The notes under the pieces were generated by a model. The model did no database searches. It was not told where the DNA came from and was given only the letters and a program-made list of their open reading frames with translations. A DNA stretch of 64,000 nt from Moritella sp. 5 (GTDB lineage Bacteria; Pseudomonadota; Gammaproteobacteria; Enterobacterales; Moritellaceae), in the NCBI RefSeq assembly GCF_018219455.1, contig NZ_CP056122.1, forward strand, positions 2,542,001 through 2,606,000. The letters are read 5' to 3'. The translations under genes and the position numbers were made by a program. Shown here in pieces: positions 41,914 through 51,424 of the stretch (its first letter is position 1; the number at the start of each line of letters is the position of its first letter).

Positions 41914-44736
41914 ATGCCCTCACCTGTTTCTAAAACAGCGCAATATGTAATTGGCATCGATCTTGGCACCACCCACAGTGTTCTTTCTTATAAAAATATC
42001 GATGATTATCAAGCCAGCGCTTCTGTATTTCTCGTTGACCAATTGGTTGGTCCTGGCGAAGTTGCAAGAAAACCGTTACTCCCTTCATTCCGCTATCATT
42101 TTAATGACAACGAAATTGCCCCAACTGATTGTGTTTTACCCTGGAAAAAAATTAATTTTAACGGTGAAATAGCGAATGTTATTGTTGGTCAATGGGCACG
42201 CGATTTAGGCACAAAGACCAAAGGCCGTTTAGTTTCGAGTGCCAAAAGTTGGTTATCTCACCCAAGTATCGATGCACAAGCTGCCATTCTTCCTTGGGCC
42301 GTTGAAGATAACATTGAAAAAGTATCGCCAGTCATTGCCAGTGCAAGCTACCTTGCACATTTTCAAGCGTCTTGGAATTATCATAATCCAGAGTACTTAC
42401 TTGCCGATCAAAATATTACTATCACTGTTCCAGCCTCTTTTAACGACACCGCCCGTGCATTAACTCTCGCCGCTGCAGATCTCGTTGGCTTAACAAACGT
42501 GACGCTATTAGAAGAACCACAAGCCGTTTGTTATGACTGGTATCACCGAAATAAACAAGCTAAAACAGATTTGATTGAACACGATAAAACCATGCTTGTA
42601 TGTGACATCGGTGGTGGTACAACGGATTTAAGCTTAATCGAAATGTCATTAGATCATGGCGAGCTAAATTTAAATCGTGTCGCAGTTGGTGATCATTTAA
42701 TGCTGGGTGGTGATAACATCGACTTAGCGTTAGCCCATATTGTCGAATCAAGAATATCACCAGACCAACGTTTAAAATCTGCGGCATTAGGACAACTAAT
42801 ACAGCAGACACGCCAAGCAAAAGAGCTCTTTTTATCCGAGCAACCACCGAGTACCACATCAATTACGTTGCTGGGTCGTGGCTCTAAGTTAATTGCGCAG
42901 TCTAAAAAATGTGAACTAACTAAAAATGAAGTCATCGATATGGTGTTTAATGGCTTCCTGCCCAATAGCGCGTTTAACGAATTACCAACGCACAGAAAAA
43001 ATGCGGTTGTGGAATTTGGTTTACCGTATACCTCGGACCCTGCGATTTCAAAACATATTGCCGAATTCATCCACACTTATTACGATGTAGACGCAGCCGA
43101 CGATTATGATACAGCTGTCGTACCAGCCGCAATGCTTGTTAATGGTGGTATCTTTAATAGCCAACAAGTAAAACTGCACATTGAAAAAGTATTATCGGGT
43201 TGGAAGCAACAAAAAGTTCAGATGCTACACAATGGTAACCCTGATTTATCGGTTGCATATGGCGCTGTTGAATTTGGCTTTGCCAAAATGGGTAAACAGA
43301 AACAAATTGGCGGTGGTAGTCCTCGAAATTACTTCATTGAAATAACCGATCGTTCTGGTACACCACAATCTATTTGTCTATTGCCGAAAGGCACAGAAGA
43401 CGAGCACGTTATCAATTTAGATAGCCGTTTGTTTTCATTAACTATTGGTGAACCCATTCGTTTTAATCTTGCCACCACAAGCTATGAAAGCAATTTAAAA
43501 CCTGGTGACATTATTGATAAAAAGTTTGAAAAAGAGTTTGAAAGTGAGTTGAAAGGTAAAACGCCGTTACCACCTTTTGTCGTCACGATCCCTGAGCACA
43601 AAGATCACAAACGTTTTGAGTCAGTGTACTTGTCTTGCAAGTTAAGTAGTATCGGTACCTTACAACTTGAATGTGTGAGTGAAACCAACAGCAAGCAACG
43701 CTGGGCATTAGAGTTCTCTGTTCGCCCAAGTTTAACAAATAAAAAGACCTATAATGATACTAAAGATATTAATGCGATTAAACAGCGCCACCCCAACCTC
43801 CCTGAGGCAATTAAATTAATTGAAGCTGTGTATGGTGCAAGTAGTAAAAAAAGCGATCCTAAATTAGTTAAATCATTGCGTAACGACCTTGATAAACGTT
43901 TAGGCAAACGCGATACTTGGGACACAGACCTATTACGTGAACTTGCTGCGCCGTGCTTACAGTTTGCTAAAAACCGCCGCCGTACCGAGCAGCATGAACG
44001 TAATTGGTTAAAACTAACAAGCTTCCTGCTGCGTCCTGGCTTTGGCTACCCAGCTGATGATTGGCGTATTGAACAAATTTGGCCGATATTTAAATCAGCT
44101 ATTCAATATAATAAATCAACCCAGTCATGGAGCGATTGGTGGAATTTATGGCGCCGTATTGCTGGTGGCCTCAGTGAACAACAACAGATCGAAATATACG
44201 ATACTCTTTCAGTCTACTTTGTTGAAGACACTAATAAACATGCCAAAATCATCAATCAAGCGAAACAACGCAGCTATGATGATATTATTCGACTTGTCGC
44301 CTCATTAGAACACATTCCAGTGGCGCTAAAAGTTGAGTTTGGTGAATACTTACTGGCTAAATTAAAGAAACCACAAAATCAGCAATTACATTGGTGGGCA
44401 TTAGGCCGTATCGCATCTCGCGTTGCTTTTTATGGTAGTCTACATAATGTTATTCCCCGCCATATCGTTGAAACATGGTTAAATACATTACTTGAAGCTA
44501 ATTGGCAAAAAGAACCACACATTGCTTTTGCAGCCGTTATGATTGCCAGAAAAACCGGTGATAGAGAAATGGATATTCAAGATAAGGTAAGAGATGCTGT
44601 AATAGAAAAATTAACGCAGAATAAATTATCGGAAGCTTGGTTAGCATTAGTAAGTGATGTACAAACGTCTGATGAAACAGTAATAAAGCGTATCTTTGGT
44701 GATAGCCTACCTACAGGGTTAACCTTACTGTCGTAA
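41914..44736 (+). CDS. Large Hsp70-family protein with C-terminal DUF3731-type extension
   Basis: About 940 aa. Start chosen at ATG 41914 because GGAG (41904-41907) lies six bases upstream; the ATG at 41902 overlaps that site and has none of its own. The N-terminal ~600 residues repeat the partner Hsp70: IGIDLGTTHSVLSYKN, LVCDIGGGTTDLSLIEM and VNGGIFNSQQVK. The C-terminal ~330 residues (NAIKQRHPNLPEAIKLIEAVYG...RRTEQHERNWLKLTSFLLRPGFGYPADDW...WWALGRIASRVAFYG) are all-helical and match the extension found in this Hsp70 subgroup. It lacks the DnaK substrate lid. Likely works with the upstream Hsp70 and DUF2760 protein; client unknown. Confidence 0.9.
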   Translation: MPSPVSKTAQYVIGIDLGTTHSVLSYKNIDDYQASASVFLVDQLVGPGEVARKPLLPSFRYHFNDNEIAPTDCVLPWKKINFNGEIANVIVGQWARDLGTKTKGRLVSSAKSWLSHPSIDAQAAILPWAVEDNIEKVSPVIASASYLAHFQASWNYHNPEYLLADQNITITVPASFNDTARALTLAAADLVGLTNVTLLEEPQAVCYDWYHRNKQAKTDLIEHDKTMLVCDIGGGTTDLSLIEMSLDHGELNLNRVAVGDHLMLGGDNIDLALAHIVESRISPDQRLKSAALGQLIQQTRQAKELFLSEQPPSTTSITLLGRGSKLIAQSKKCELTKNEVIDMVFNGFLPNSAFNELPTHRKNAVVEFGLPYTSDPAISKHIAEFIHTYYDVDAADDYDTAVVPAAMLVNGGIFNSQQVKLHIEKVLSGWKQQKVQMLHNGNPDLSVAYGAVEFGFAKMGKQKQIGGGSPRNYFIEITDRSGTPQSICLLPKGTEDEHVINLDSRLFSLTIGEPIRFNLATTSYESNLKPGDIIDKKFEKEFESELKGKTPLPPFVVTIPEHKDHKRFESVYLSCKLSSIGTLQLECVSETNSKQRWALEFSVRPSLTNKKTYNDTKDINAIKQRHPNLPEAIKLIEAVYGASSKKSDPKLVKSLRNDLDKRLGKRDTWDTDLLRELAAPCLQFAKNRRRTEQHERNWLKLTSFLLRPGFGYPADDWRIEQIWPIFKSAIQYNKSTQSWSDWWNLWRRIAGGLSEQQQIEIYDTLSVYFVEDTNKHAKIINQAKQRSYDDIIRLVASLEHIPVALKVEFGEYLLAKLKKPQNQQLHWWALGRIASRVAFYGSLHNVIPRHIVETWLNTLLEANWQKEPHIAFAAVMIARKTGDREMDIQDKVRDAVIEKLTQNKLSEAWLALVSDVQTSDETVIKRIFGDSLPTGLTLLS

Positions 44737-44757
44737 TATTTTAGTCATCGCTATTTT

Positions 44758-44787
44758 AATAGGTGGTCTTCGTTTTGACCACCTATT
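44758..44787 (+). terminator. Terminator after the Hsp70 operon
   Basis: AATAGGTGGTC and GACCACCTATT form an 11-bp perfect stem with an 8-base loop, about 20 bp after the Hsp70 stop. The T-tract is poor (GTTTAGC). Confidence 0.65.
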
Positions 44788-44859
44788 GTTTAGCTTTAAC
44801 AATTCATTAATTACTAAAACTATTTATTCATTACTAAACTATTCATTTCATACAAATAG

Positions 44860-45111
44860 TTATTCTTCAATACCGTCTTTAATAAACCAAACATTACTAA
44901 AACCTAATTTAGTAAAATGGTTTTTACGGAATTCTCTTACGGCTTTAGTACCTTTCGATACATCTTCAACTTGTTTTTCCATAATCATATATTGCGTTAG
45001 ATCGATTCCTTCTTCTGCGGCAACCGCTTCATAGATATGGTGAAACTGTCGGTATGAGAATGGAATTTTTTTATCTTCTTTTTTATAAGTATAACTAACT
45101 AGGTGGGCCAA
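44860..45111 (-). CDS. DUF2960-family small protein
   Basis: 83 aa. Sequence blocks VSYTYKKEDKKIPFSYRQFHHIYEAVAAEEGIDL and RKNHFTKLGFSNVWFIKDGIEE resemble the DUF2960 family of Vibrio and Shewanella. It is soluble, charged and without cysteines. Role unknown. It is a monocistronic minus-strand gene; three 21-bp direct repeats lie upstream of its promoter region. Confidence 0.75.
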   Translation of the reverse strand: MAHLVSYTYKKEDKKIPFSYRQFHHIYEAVAAEEGIDLTQYMIMEKQVEDVSKGTKAVREFRKNHFTKLGFSNVWFIKDGIEE

Positions 45112-45164
45112 AATGCCTCCAAATAATGATTAAATTCGATATTACATGTCATTAATATCGAGGT

Positions 45165-45227
45165 AGTACTGTGACTTATTAAGATAGTACTGTAACTTAT
45201 TAACATCGTACTGTTAGTTTATCGATG
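45165..45227. repeat. Three imperfect 21-bp tandem repeats
   Basis: The repeats begin AGTACTGTGACTTATTAAGA, AGTACTGTAACTTATTAACA and CGTACTGTTAGTTTATCGAT and are exactly contiguous at a 21-bp period. They lie 54-116 bp upstream of the DUF2960 start. A period of two helical turns would put protein-binding sites on one face of the DNA. Confidence 0.7.
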
Positions 45228-45269
45228 TGTAATATTAAACAGCGCCATAAATTTGTGTGGATAATACCA

Positions 45270-45298
45270 CACTCAACTCAGTCGTCAAAAGTTGAGTG
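45270..45298. terminator. Terminator-like hairpin after tatD
   Basis: CACTCAACT and AGTTGAGTG form a 9-bp stem with an 11-base loop, 45 bp beyond the tatD stop on the minus strand. There is no strong T-tract. Confidence 0.5.
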
Positions 45299-45342
45299 CG
45301 GTATATAACCAAGTTACGTCAAAATGCTATATCAGGTTGATA

Positions 45343-46116
45343 TTACTTTTTAGCGTTAAACAGCTTAAAGTAGTTCTCTGTCGTTGATTCTGCTAATTCA
45401 GCGAAGGTTACGCCACGTAAATCAGCAACGAATTCGGCAACTGCACGAACATAAGCAGGTTGATTCTCTTTACCACGGTAAGGTACAGGTGCTAAATAGG
45501 GTGAATCAGTTTCGACTAATAATCTATCCGCAGGGATTGTTTTAACCACGGCTTGTAAATCTTTAGCTGATTTGAACGTTACAATACCTGAAATAGAGAT
45601 GTAAAACCCCATTTCTAACACTGCGGCGGCCATTGCATCAGACTCAGTAAAACAATGGATAACACCACCGATTTTTTCTGCGCCTTCTTCTTTTAAGATA
45701 CGTATTGTGTCATCAACAGCACCACGCGTATGAATAATCAGTGGTTTATTAAGCTCAATTGCAACTTGAATATGATTACGGAATGATGCTTGCTGGATAT
45801 CTTTGTTTTCAGGTGAATAGAAATAATCTAAACCCGTCTCACCAATAGCGACGACTTTTTCATTTTGTGCTAATGCCAATAACTCAGATTTTTCATATTC
45901 ATCTTCAAGATTAAGTGGATGGACACCACATGATGCATGAATATTGTCAAATTCAGCTATCAGCTCAATCATGGTTTTGAAGCGGGGTAAAGTCACAGAT
46001 ACGCTTAATAAATGCGATACGCCACGTTCTGTCGCTTTATTAACAACATCGGCAAGATCTGTATGAATTGTATCGTAATCTAGGCCATCTAAATGGCAAT
46101 GAGAATCTACTAGCAT
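45343..46116 (-). CDS. TatD-family metal-dependent hydrolase (YcfH)
   Basis: 257 aa (E. coli YcfH 265). A TIM-barrel amidohydrolase-like nuclease. Metal ligands are visible in DSHCHLD (HxH), GETGLDYFYSP (Glu), LIIHTRGAVDD (His), GGVIHCF (His) and ETDSPYLAP (Asp). TatD proteins have 3'-5' exonuclease or D-aminoacyl-tRNA deacylase-like activities; the exact role of YcfH is unsettled. It is the last gene of mltG-tmk-holB-tatD, one base after the holB stop. Confidence 0.93.
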   Translation of the reverse strand: MLVDSHCHLDGLDYDTIHTDLADVVNKATERGVSHLLSVSVTLPRFKTMIELIAEFDNIHASCGVHPLNLEDEYEKSELLALAQNEKVVAIGETGLDYFYSPENKDIQQASFRNHIQVAIELNKPLIIHTRGAVDDTIRILKEEGAEKIGGVIHCFTESDAMAAAVLEMGFYISISGIVTFKSAKDLQAVVKTIPADRLLVETDSPYLAPVPYRGKENQPAYVRAVAEFVADLRGVTFAELAESTTENYFKLFNAKK

Positions 46117-46117
46117 A

Positions 46118-47089
46118 TTAATTTATGAATCTTTTTAGTTTAATTAAAAATGACAGAATCAATGTTTCAGCCGTTAAATTATTATTTTGCATTAATAACT
46201 GACGAAGCTCTGTCAACTCTGATTGTAGTTGAGTAATTTTGTCTTGAGATAACAGCGTTGAGAAGTGTGTTAACCATTCAAGTTGGTCTGTATTAACAAT
46301 ATAATCAACGCCTACACCCCGATTAACTTTCTGTAAATCAAGTAAGATAAACTGTAACCAAGATAACTTCTCTAATGTGCGGTCTGTAATGATCTCACAC
46401 AATCGCGTAATCGCAGCTGGCTGTTGTGTCAGTAACGCTATATTTGAGAATATCTCTCTACGCAAATCATCATCGCCGTTGTTTAAATAATTTAGCGTGT
46501 GTAAAGGTGCCCCATGATTAATGCGGATAGCAGTCAATGTCGGGTTCTCTATCGGGAACTGCAGCTGTAACCATGACAGTGTTTCCTGCTCCGGCGGCGC
46601 TGGAAGGTGTAGTTTTTGACACCGGCTATAAATTGTCGGTAATACTTGTGACTTATTTTCAGCCAACAAAATGATGTAGCTACCATTACTTGGTTCTTCT
46701 AATGTTTTAAGTAATGCATTAGCAGAGGCTAAATTAAAGCTTTCAGCATGCTCGATAATGACGACCTTGTTACCAGCAAGTTGTGAATACTCATTTAATT
46801 TCTGACTAATAAGCCTTATTTGATCAACACCAATCACTTTACCGGGTTCAGTTGAAACCAAATAATAATCAGGATGTACACTGGTCTCGAATAACTGGCA
46901 AGGGTGACATTGGTGGCAAGGCTCCCAACCAATAGGCTCTTTACATAATAAAGTTTGGGCAAGTGTCTGCGCATACGACAGTTTACCCATACCGCTAGCA
47001 CTGGTAATAAACAACGCATGATGTAAACGACCTGCAGTCATTTGCATTTGTTGTTTTTCCCAGTGAGGTAATAACCAAGGATATAGCAT
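46118..47089 (-). CDS. holB: DNA polymerase III delta' subunit
   Basis: 323 aa (E. coli 334). A part of the clamp-loader complex. The N-terminal AAA-like domain has SASGMGKLSYAQ, where delta' lacks a functional ATPase site, the zinc-binding CHQCHPCQLF, NALLKTLEEPSNGSYI and the SRC motif IYSRCQKL, whose Arg acts as arginine finger on a gamma/tau subunit. The C-terminal helical collar domain (from about residue 205) is diverged. The gene sits between tmk and tatD as in E. coli. Confidence 0.93.
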   Translation of the reverse strand: MLYPWLLPHWEKQQMQMTAGRLHHALFITSASGMGKLSYAQTLAQTLLCKEPIGWEPCHQCHPCQLFETSVHPDYYLVSTEPGKVIGVDQIRLISQKLNEYSQLAGNKVVIIEHAESFNLASANALLKTLEEPSNGSYIILLAENKSQVLPTIYSRCQKLHLPAPPEQETLSWLQLQFPIENPTLTAIRINHGAPLHTLNYLNNGDDDLRREIFSNIALLTQQPAAITRLCEIITDRTLEKLSWLQFILLDLQKVNRGVGVDYIVNTDQLEWLTHFSTLLSQDKITQLQSELTELRQLLMQNNNLTAETLILSFLIKLKRFIN

Positions 47090-47093
47090 TTAA

Positions 47094-47738
47094 TTATTCA
47101 ACACTTTCATTATTACAATTAGCATTCGCCGTTAATACATCACGGATTTGTGCCTGAACATTATCAATATTCTGTCCCGCATCAACACTATAAATAGTGT
47201 CATCAGCGGCTGCAAGTTCTTGGTATTTTGCACCAATACGCTGGAAGAAAGACAGTTGCTCTAATTCAATACGGTCTAATTCACCGCGTACTTTTGCGCG
47301 TTCTAAACCAACCGCGGGATCGATATCTAACAATAACGTCATATCAGGCTTGAAGTCACCAATAGCGACTTGACGTAGTGTATTCAACACACCAATATCA
47401 AAACCACGGCCGCCACCTTGGTAAGCAATAGAAGAAAGATCATGACGATCTCCCACAACCCATTGGCCTTTCGCTAGGGCTGGTTTAATTACATTTTCCA
47501 CTAATTGGGCACGTGCGGCATACATTAGCATTAATTCAGCTGATTCAGTCAACGGCTCTTCGGTATCGACTTCTTTCACAATAGCACGCATCTTTTCGGC
47601 AAGTTTCGTTCCGCCTGGTTCACGTGTGGTGATCACATCTGTGATCCCCTGCTCCGCTAGCCAATTAATAACGGTGCTTACTGCAGTACTTTTACCTGCG
47701 CCTTCGAGGCCTTCGATTACTAAAAATTTAGCTTGCAC
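47094..47738 (-). CDS. tmk: Thymidylate kinase
   Basis: About 214 aa from the chosen start. dTMP + ATP to dTDP + ADP. The P-loop is GLEGAGKST, the DR(x) motif is in [17 protein letters not shown] and the dTMP-binding block is [14 protein letters not shown]; the lid region follows in [16 protein letters not shown]. The longest frame starts TTG at 47753 without a ribosome site, and GTG at 47736-47738 ([13 protein letters not shown]) has GAGAG six bases upstream and matches the usual N-terminus. Enterobacterial-type Arg-containing P-loops read GxEGAGKTT. In operon with mltG and holB. Confidence 0.95.
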   Translation of the reverse strand: MQAKFLVIEGLEGAGKSTAVSTVINWLAEQGITDVITTREPGGTKLAEKMRAIVKEVDTEEPLTESAELMLMYAARAQLVENVIKPALAKGQWVVGDRHDLSSIAYQGGGRGFDIGVLNTLRQVAIGDFKPDMTLLLDIDPAVGLERAKVRGELDRIELEQLSFFQRIGAKYQELAAADDTIYSVDAGQNIDNVQAQIRDVLTANANCNNESVE

Positions 47739-47754
47739 AATAACTCTCTTCAAT

Positions 47755-48765
47755 TTATCTTTTTAAAATGTATTTACGAACAGCACGATTGTGCTCTTTT
47801 AAATTTTTTGAAAAATAATGACCGCCGTCACCACTTGCAACAAAATATAAATAGCTTGTTTTGGCTGGGTGTAGTGCTGCATCAATAGACATTTTACCCA
47901 CCATCGCAATCGGTGTAGGCGGTAAACCTCTTATCACATAGGTGTTGTAATCTGTTTTTTGACGTAGGTGTTTACGACGAATATTACCTTTATACTCATC
48001 ACCCATGCCATAAATGACGGTTGGATCAGTCTGTAAACGCATACGTCTGTTCAATCGATTAATAAACACAGACGATACAGTCGTTCTTTCGCTTTCTAAT
48101 CCAGTCTCTTTCTCGATGATAGAGGCAAGAATCAGCGCCTCATAAGGTGTTTTAAGCGGTAAGTTTTTATCTCTTGTTTCCCACGCCGCATTTAAATAAG
48201 CTTGAAGTTTTTTATGTGATTTTAAATATAACGCTGAAACTAACGTCCCTTGCGGATAAAAATAGGTCTCAGGCAGCATCAAGCCTTCAAGCTTTGAGTT
48301 TTCTATTTTTAATAATTGCGCTAATTCGACTTCAGATAAGTCAGCCGTATCATCAATAATACCCGTTGCTTGTGTTAACTGCTTGCGCCATTCTTTAAAT
48401 GTTGATCCTTCAATGAAGGTGATTTTATACTGGAACTCATCCCCAGACGCAAGGTGCTCGAATAATGTTTGGAAATTCCAACCTGCAGTTACTTTATACG
48501 AACCAAGTTTAATATTGGTAATACCTGAGTGTTGTTTAAAAAAGAGGCGTAAAAAGACTTTAGATTCGAAGTTACTCTCCGCAATCATTTGATTAGCAAT
48601 TGATTGCGCGGTATCACCCGAAGAAACAGTAAGGATATGATCTGTTTGTACACGTTCAACAGACACAAATGATTGATAGCGTGAATAGAAAAGTACACCT
48701 GCAATCAATAGAATAGTAAATAGTAAGGAAATAGCAGTAATTATCTTTTTCATAGCTCGATGCAT
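47755..48765 (-). CDS. mltG: Endolytic murein transglycosylase
   Basis: 336 aa (E. coli 340). The N-terminal single transmembrane helix ([20 protein letters not shown]) is followed by a LysM-like subdomain and the YceG catalytic domain: [25 protein letters not shown] with the catalytic Glu, [20 protein letters not shown] and [20 protein letters not shown]. MltG cleaves nascent glycan strands and helps set their length, in contact with synthases. Met1 or Met5 (MKKIITAI) may start. First gene of the mltG-tmk-holB-tatD operon; pabC, normally just upstream, is missing. Confidence 0.95.
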   Translation of the reverse strand: MHRAMKKIITAISLLFTILLIAGVLFYSRYQSFVSVERVQTDHILTVSSGDTAQSIANQMIAESNFESKVFLRLFFKQHSGITNIKLGSYKVTAGWNFQTLFEHLASGDEFQYKITFIEGSTFKEWRKQLTQATGIIDDTADLSEVELAQLLKIENSKLEGLMLPETYFYPQGTLVSALYLKSHKKLQAYLNAAWETRDKNLPLKTPYEALILASIIEKETGLESERTTVSSVFINRLNRRMRLQTDPTVIYGMGDEYKGNIRRKHLRQKTDYNTYVIRGLPPTPIAMVGKMSIDAALHPAKTSYLYFVASGDGGHYFSKNLKEHNRAVRKYILKR

Positions 48766-48812
48766 AAATTAAATTCAAGCACACATTTTACACCAATGAA
48801 AAATTGTTTGAT

Positions 48813-48844
48813 ACATGCAAGGTGTGTTTAATCACCTTGCATGT
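48813..48844. terminator. Terminator-like hairpin between fabF and mltG
   Basis: ACATGCAAGGTG and CACCTTGCATGT form a 12-bp perfect stem with an 8-base loop, about 88 bp after the fabF stop. There is no T-tract right after it on the minus strand, so it may be a terminator or an mRNA-end hairpin. Confidence 0.6.
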
Positions 48845-48931
48845 GAATATCAAATAACTAAAAACACTTATTTATTATGTTAGCTATACCAAAATGAATA
48901 ATTAATTGTTTAACGTTATGACTTTGATATC

Positions 48932-50176
48932 TTAGTCCGCTTTTTTAAATAATAGCGAACCGTTCGTACCGCCAAAACCAAATGAGTTTGATAAGGCGTA
49001 TTCCATACTCACTGTACGAGCGCCATCAGTTACAAAATCCAGATCACAACCTTCACTTGGGTTCTCCAAGTTGATTGTTGGGGGTAATATTTGATCTCTT
49101 AAAGCAAGAATTGTAAAAATGGCTTCGATTGCACCAGCCGCCCCCAAAAGGTGACCTGTCATTGATTTTGTTGAGCTAACTGCAAGTTTATAAGCGTGCT
49201 CGCCAAATACAGATTTAACCGCAGCTGTTTCGGCTTTATCACCAGCTGGTGTTGATGTGCCATGCGCATTTACATAACCGACTTCACTTGCTTCAATACC
49301 CGCATCGGCAATTGCATTACTCATCGCTAGAGCAGCACCTGCTCCATCTTCAGGTGGTGACGTCATGTGGAATGCATCGCCACTCATTCCGAAGCCAACT
49401 AATTCAGCATAGATAGTTGCACCACGAGCGACAGCATGCTCATACTCTTCCAGCACTAAAATACCCGCACCATCGCCAAGCACAAAACCATCACGGTCTT
49501 TATCCCAAGGACGACTTGCTTTTTGTGGGTCATCATTACGCGTTGATAATGCTTTCGCTGAGCCAAAACCTGCCATGCCCATTTCTGTTGATGCCTTTTC
49601 TGCACCACCGGCAACCATTACATCGGCATCGCCATATGCAATCATACGAGCAGACTGGCCAATACAGTGCGTCCCTGAAGTACAAGCAGTTGCGATGGCA
49701 ATGTTTGGACCTTTTAGGTTGTTGCGGATAGACACATGGCCAGCAACCATATTAACAATCGTTGAAGGTACAAAGAATGGACTCACTTTACGTGCCCCAC
49801 CTTTAGCAAAATTATGCACATTTTGCTCAATCAGACCAAGTCCACCAATACCAGAACCAATAGCAGTACCAACTCGGGTTGCATTTTGTTCTGTAATAGC
49901 TAACCCTGAATCTTTAATTGCTTGCTCTGCTGCTACGATCCCGTATTGGATAAATAAATCCATTTTACGGCAGTCTTTACGGTTGAGCCCAACAGCTTCA
50001 GCATCAAAATCATTAACTAAGCCAGCAAACTTTGTTGAGAAATTAGTGGTATCAAAGTGCTCAATATTTTCAATGCCGCTGATACCAGATTTAATTGCTT
50101 CCCATGAAGTCGTAACAGAGTTACCAACTGGTGAAACAATACCTAATCCTGTAATTACAACTCTTCTATTAGCCAC
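48932..50176 (-). CDS. fabF: 3-oxoacyl-[ACP] synthase II
   Basis: 414 aa from the GTG at 50174-50176, chosen because GGAG lies seven bases upstream and [11 protein letters not shown] matches the family N-terminus; an earlier ATG at 50197 would add seven unlikely residues. KAS II condenses malonyl-ACP with acyl-ACP and controls temperature-dependent cis-vaccenate synthesis. The catalytic Cys is in [12 protein letters not shown], the two active-site His in [11 protein letters not shown] and [10 protein letters not shown], and the Gly-rich end in [10 protein letters not shown]. Order fabD-fabG-acpP-fabF is conserved. Confidence 0.97.
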   Translation of the reverse strand: MANRRVVITGLGIVSPVGNSVTTSWEAIKSGISGIENIEHFDTTNFSTKFAGLVNDFDAEAVGLNRKDCRKMDLFIQYGIVAAEQAIKDSGLAITEQNATRVGTAIGSGIGGLGLIEQNVHNFAKGGARKVSPFFVPSTIVNMVAGHVSIRNNLKGPNIAIATACTSGTHCIGQSARMIAYGDADVMVAGGAEKASTEMGMAGFGSAKALSTRNDDPQKASRPWDKDRDGFVLGDGAGILVLEEYEHAVARGATIYAELVGFGMSGDAFHMTSPPEDGAGAALAMSNAIADAGIEASEVGYVNAHGTSTPAGDKAETAAVKSVFGEHAYKLAVSSTKSMTGHLLGAAGAIEAIFTILALRDQILPPTINLENPSEGCDLDFVTDGARTVSMEYALSNSFGFGGTNGSLLFKKAD

Positions 50177-50201
50177 ACTCGTTCTCCAAATAGGCAAAAA
50201 A

Positions 50202-50224
50202 AAAGCGGTCTTGCGACCGCTTTT
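50202..50224 (-). terminator. Terminator between acpP and fabF
   Basis: AAAGCGGTC and GACCGCTTT (9 bp, loop GCAA on the minus strand) is followed by TTTTTT. It lies 72 bp after acpP and 26 bp before the fabF start, so it may trim acpP read-through and permit high ACP expression. Confidence 0.8.
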
Positions 50225-50295
50225 ATATATTTATAAAGTCATTATAAAAACAACTCTATTTTGATTATCTCTCATCGAGAACTTAATCAGCTGAA

Positions 50296-50532
50296 TTATT
50301 CAGCGCTAGAAACAACGAAGTCGATTGCAGCTTGAACAGTAGTGATTTTCTCTGCTTCATCGTCTGGGATATCAGTATCGAATTCTTCTTCTAGAGCCAT
50401 AACTAGTTCAACTGTATCTAGAGAATCTGCACCTAGGTCATCAACAAAAGAAGCTTCGTTTTTCACTTCTTCTTCTTTAACACCAAGTTGTTCAATAATG
50501 ATTTTTTTTACGCGTTCTTCGAAGTTACTCAT
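50296..50532 (-). CDS. acpP: Acyl carrier protein
   Basis: 78 aa, as in E. coli. The phosphopantetheine attachment Ser37 is in [15 protein letters not shown], and the acidic helix II follows. ACP carries the growing acyl chain in fatty-acid, lipid A and phospholipid synthesis. It lies between fabG and fabF; a terminator hairpin follows it before fabF. Start ATG at 50530-50532 has AAGGAAAAG upstream. Confidence 0.98.
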   Translation of the reverse strand: MSNFEERVKKIIIEQLGVKEEEVKNEASFVDDLGADSLDTVELVMALEEEFDTDIPDDEAEKITTVQAAIDFVVSSAE

Positions 50533-50673
50533 GTTTTACTTTTCCTTTAAAAATATAAAGCTTTTGATTAGTAGTTTATTGATTACTCATAAACTTGCAA
50601 GCCCTAACTTGGTGGTCAAACCACGAATGGTGAAAAAGCTCGCAAATTTATAAACAAAATCAAATATAAATGG

Positions 50674-51408
50674 CTATGCCATATACATTCCGCCATTTAC
50701 ATGGATGGTTTCACCCGTGATATAGCTTGCACCATCAGATGCTAAAAATCCAACAGTTTCCGCTATCTCAACAGTACTCCCAAGACGATTGGTTGGTACT
50801 TGAGCTAATATGGTTTGTTTTTGTTCTTCCGATAACTCACTTGTCATATCTGTTTCGATAAAGCCAGGTGCTACCGCATTAACAGTGATACCGCGAGAAG
50901 CGACTTCACTTGCAAGTGACTTAGTAAATCCTAATAAACCTGATTTAGCCGCTGCGTAATTTGCTTGACCGCCGTTACCAGTTGAACCAACAACAGAGCC
51001 AATATTAATGATACGACCAAAACGTTGCTTCATCATACCGCGTAAGCAAGGCTTACATAGACGGTATAAAGAGGTCAAGTTAGTGTCAATAACATTACAC
51101 CATTCATCTTCTTTCATACGCAAGAAGATATTATCTGCTGTAATACCGGCATTATTCACTAAAATATCAATGTGCCCAACACGGGTTTTGATCTCAGCAT
51201 ATAATGCATCAACTGAATCTTGATTTGTCACATTTAGTTCCAAACCAAAACCCGAATCCCCTAAATAAGCGCCAATACGATCAGCACCTTGTGCAGAAGT
51301 TGCTGTACCAATAACTTTGGCACCTAACTTTGCAAAATGTTCCGCGATTGCGCGACCAATACCACGGCTTGCGCCCGTCACGAGAACTGTTTTACTTGAA
51401 AAACTCAT
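50674..51408 (-). CDS. fabG: 3-oxoacyl-[ACP] reductase
   Basis: 244 aa (E. coli 244). NADPH-dependent SDR reducing 3-oxoacyl-ACP. TGASRGIGRAIAE carries the cofactor-binding GxxxGxG; NNAG is in ILVNNAGITADN; the catalytic triad is Ser in INIGSVVGSTGNGGQ and Tyr/Lys in NYAAAKSG. The C-terminus ETIHVNGGMYMA is typical. It is 16 bp after fabD. Confidence 0.97.
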   Translation of the reverse strand: MSFSSKTVLVTGASRGIGRAIAEHFAKLGAKVIGTATSAQGADRIGAYLGDSGFGLELNVTNQDSVDALYAEIKTRVGHIDILVNNAGITADNIFLRMKEDEWCNVIDTNLTSLYRLCKPCLRGMMKQRFGRIINIGSVVGSTGNGGQANYAAAKSGLLGFTKSLASEVASRGITVNAVAPGFIETDMTSELSEEQKQTILAQVPTNRLGSTVEIAETVGFLASDGASYITGETIHVNGGMYMA

Positions 51409-51424
51409 TTATTTATTCCTACTG

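Noticed and set aside
45165-45227. CRISPR or attC array
   Set aside because: Only three 21-bp units without spacers, and no inverted-arm structure; kept as direct repeats only.
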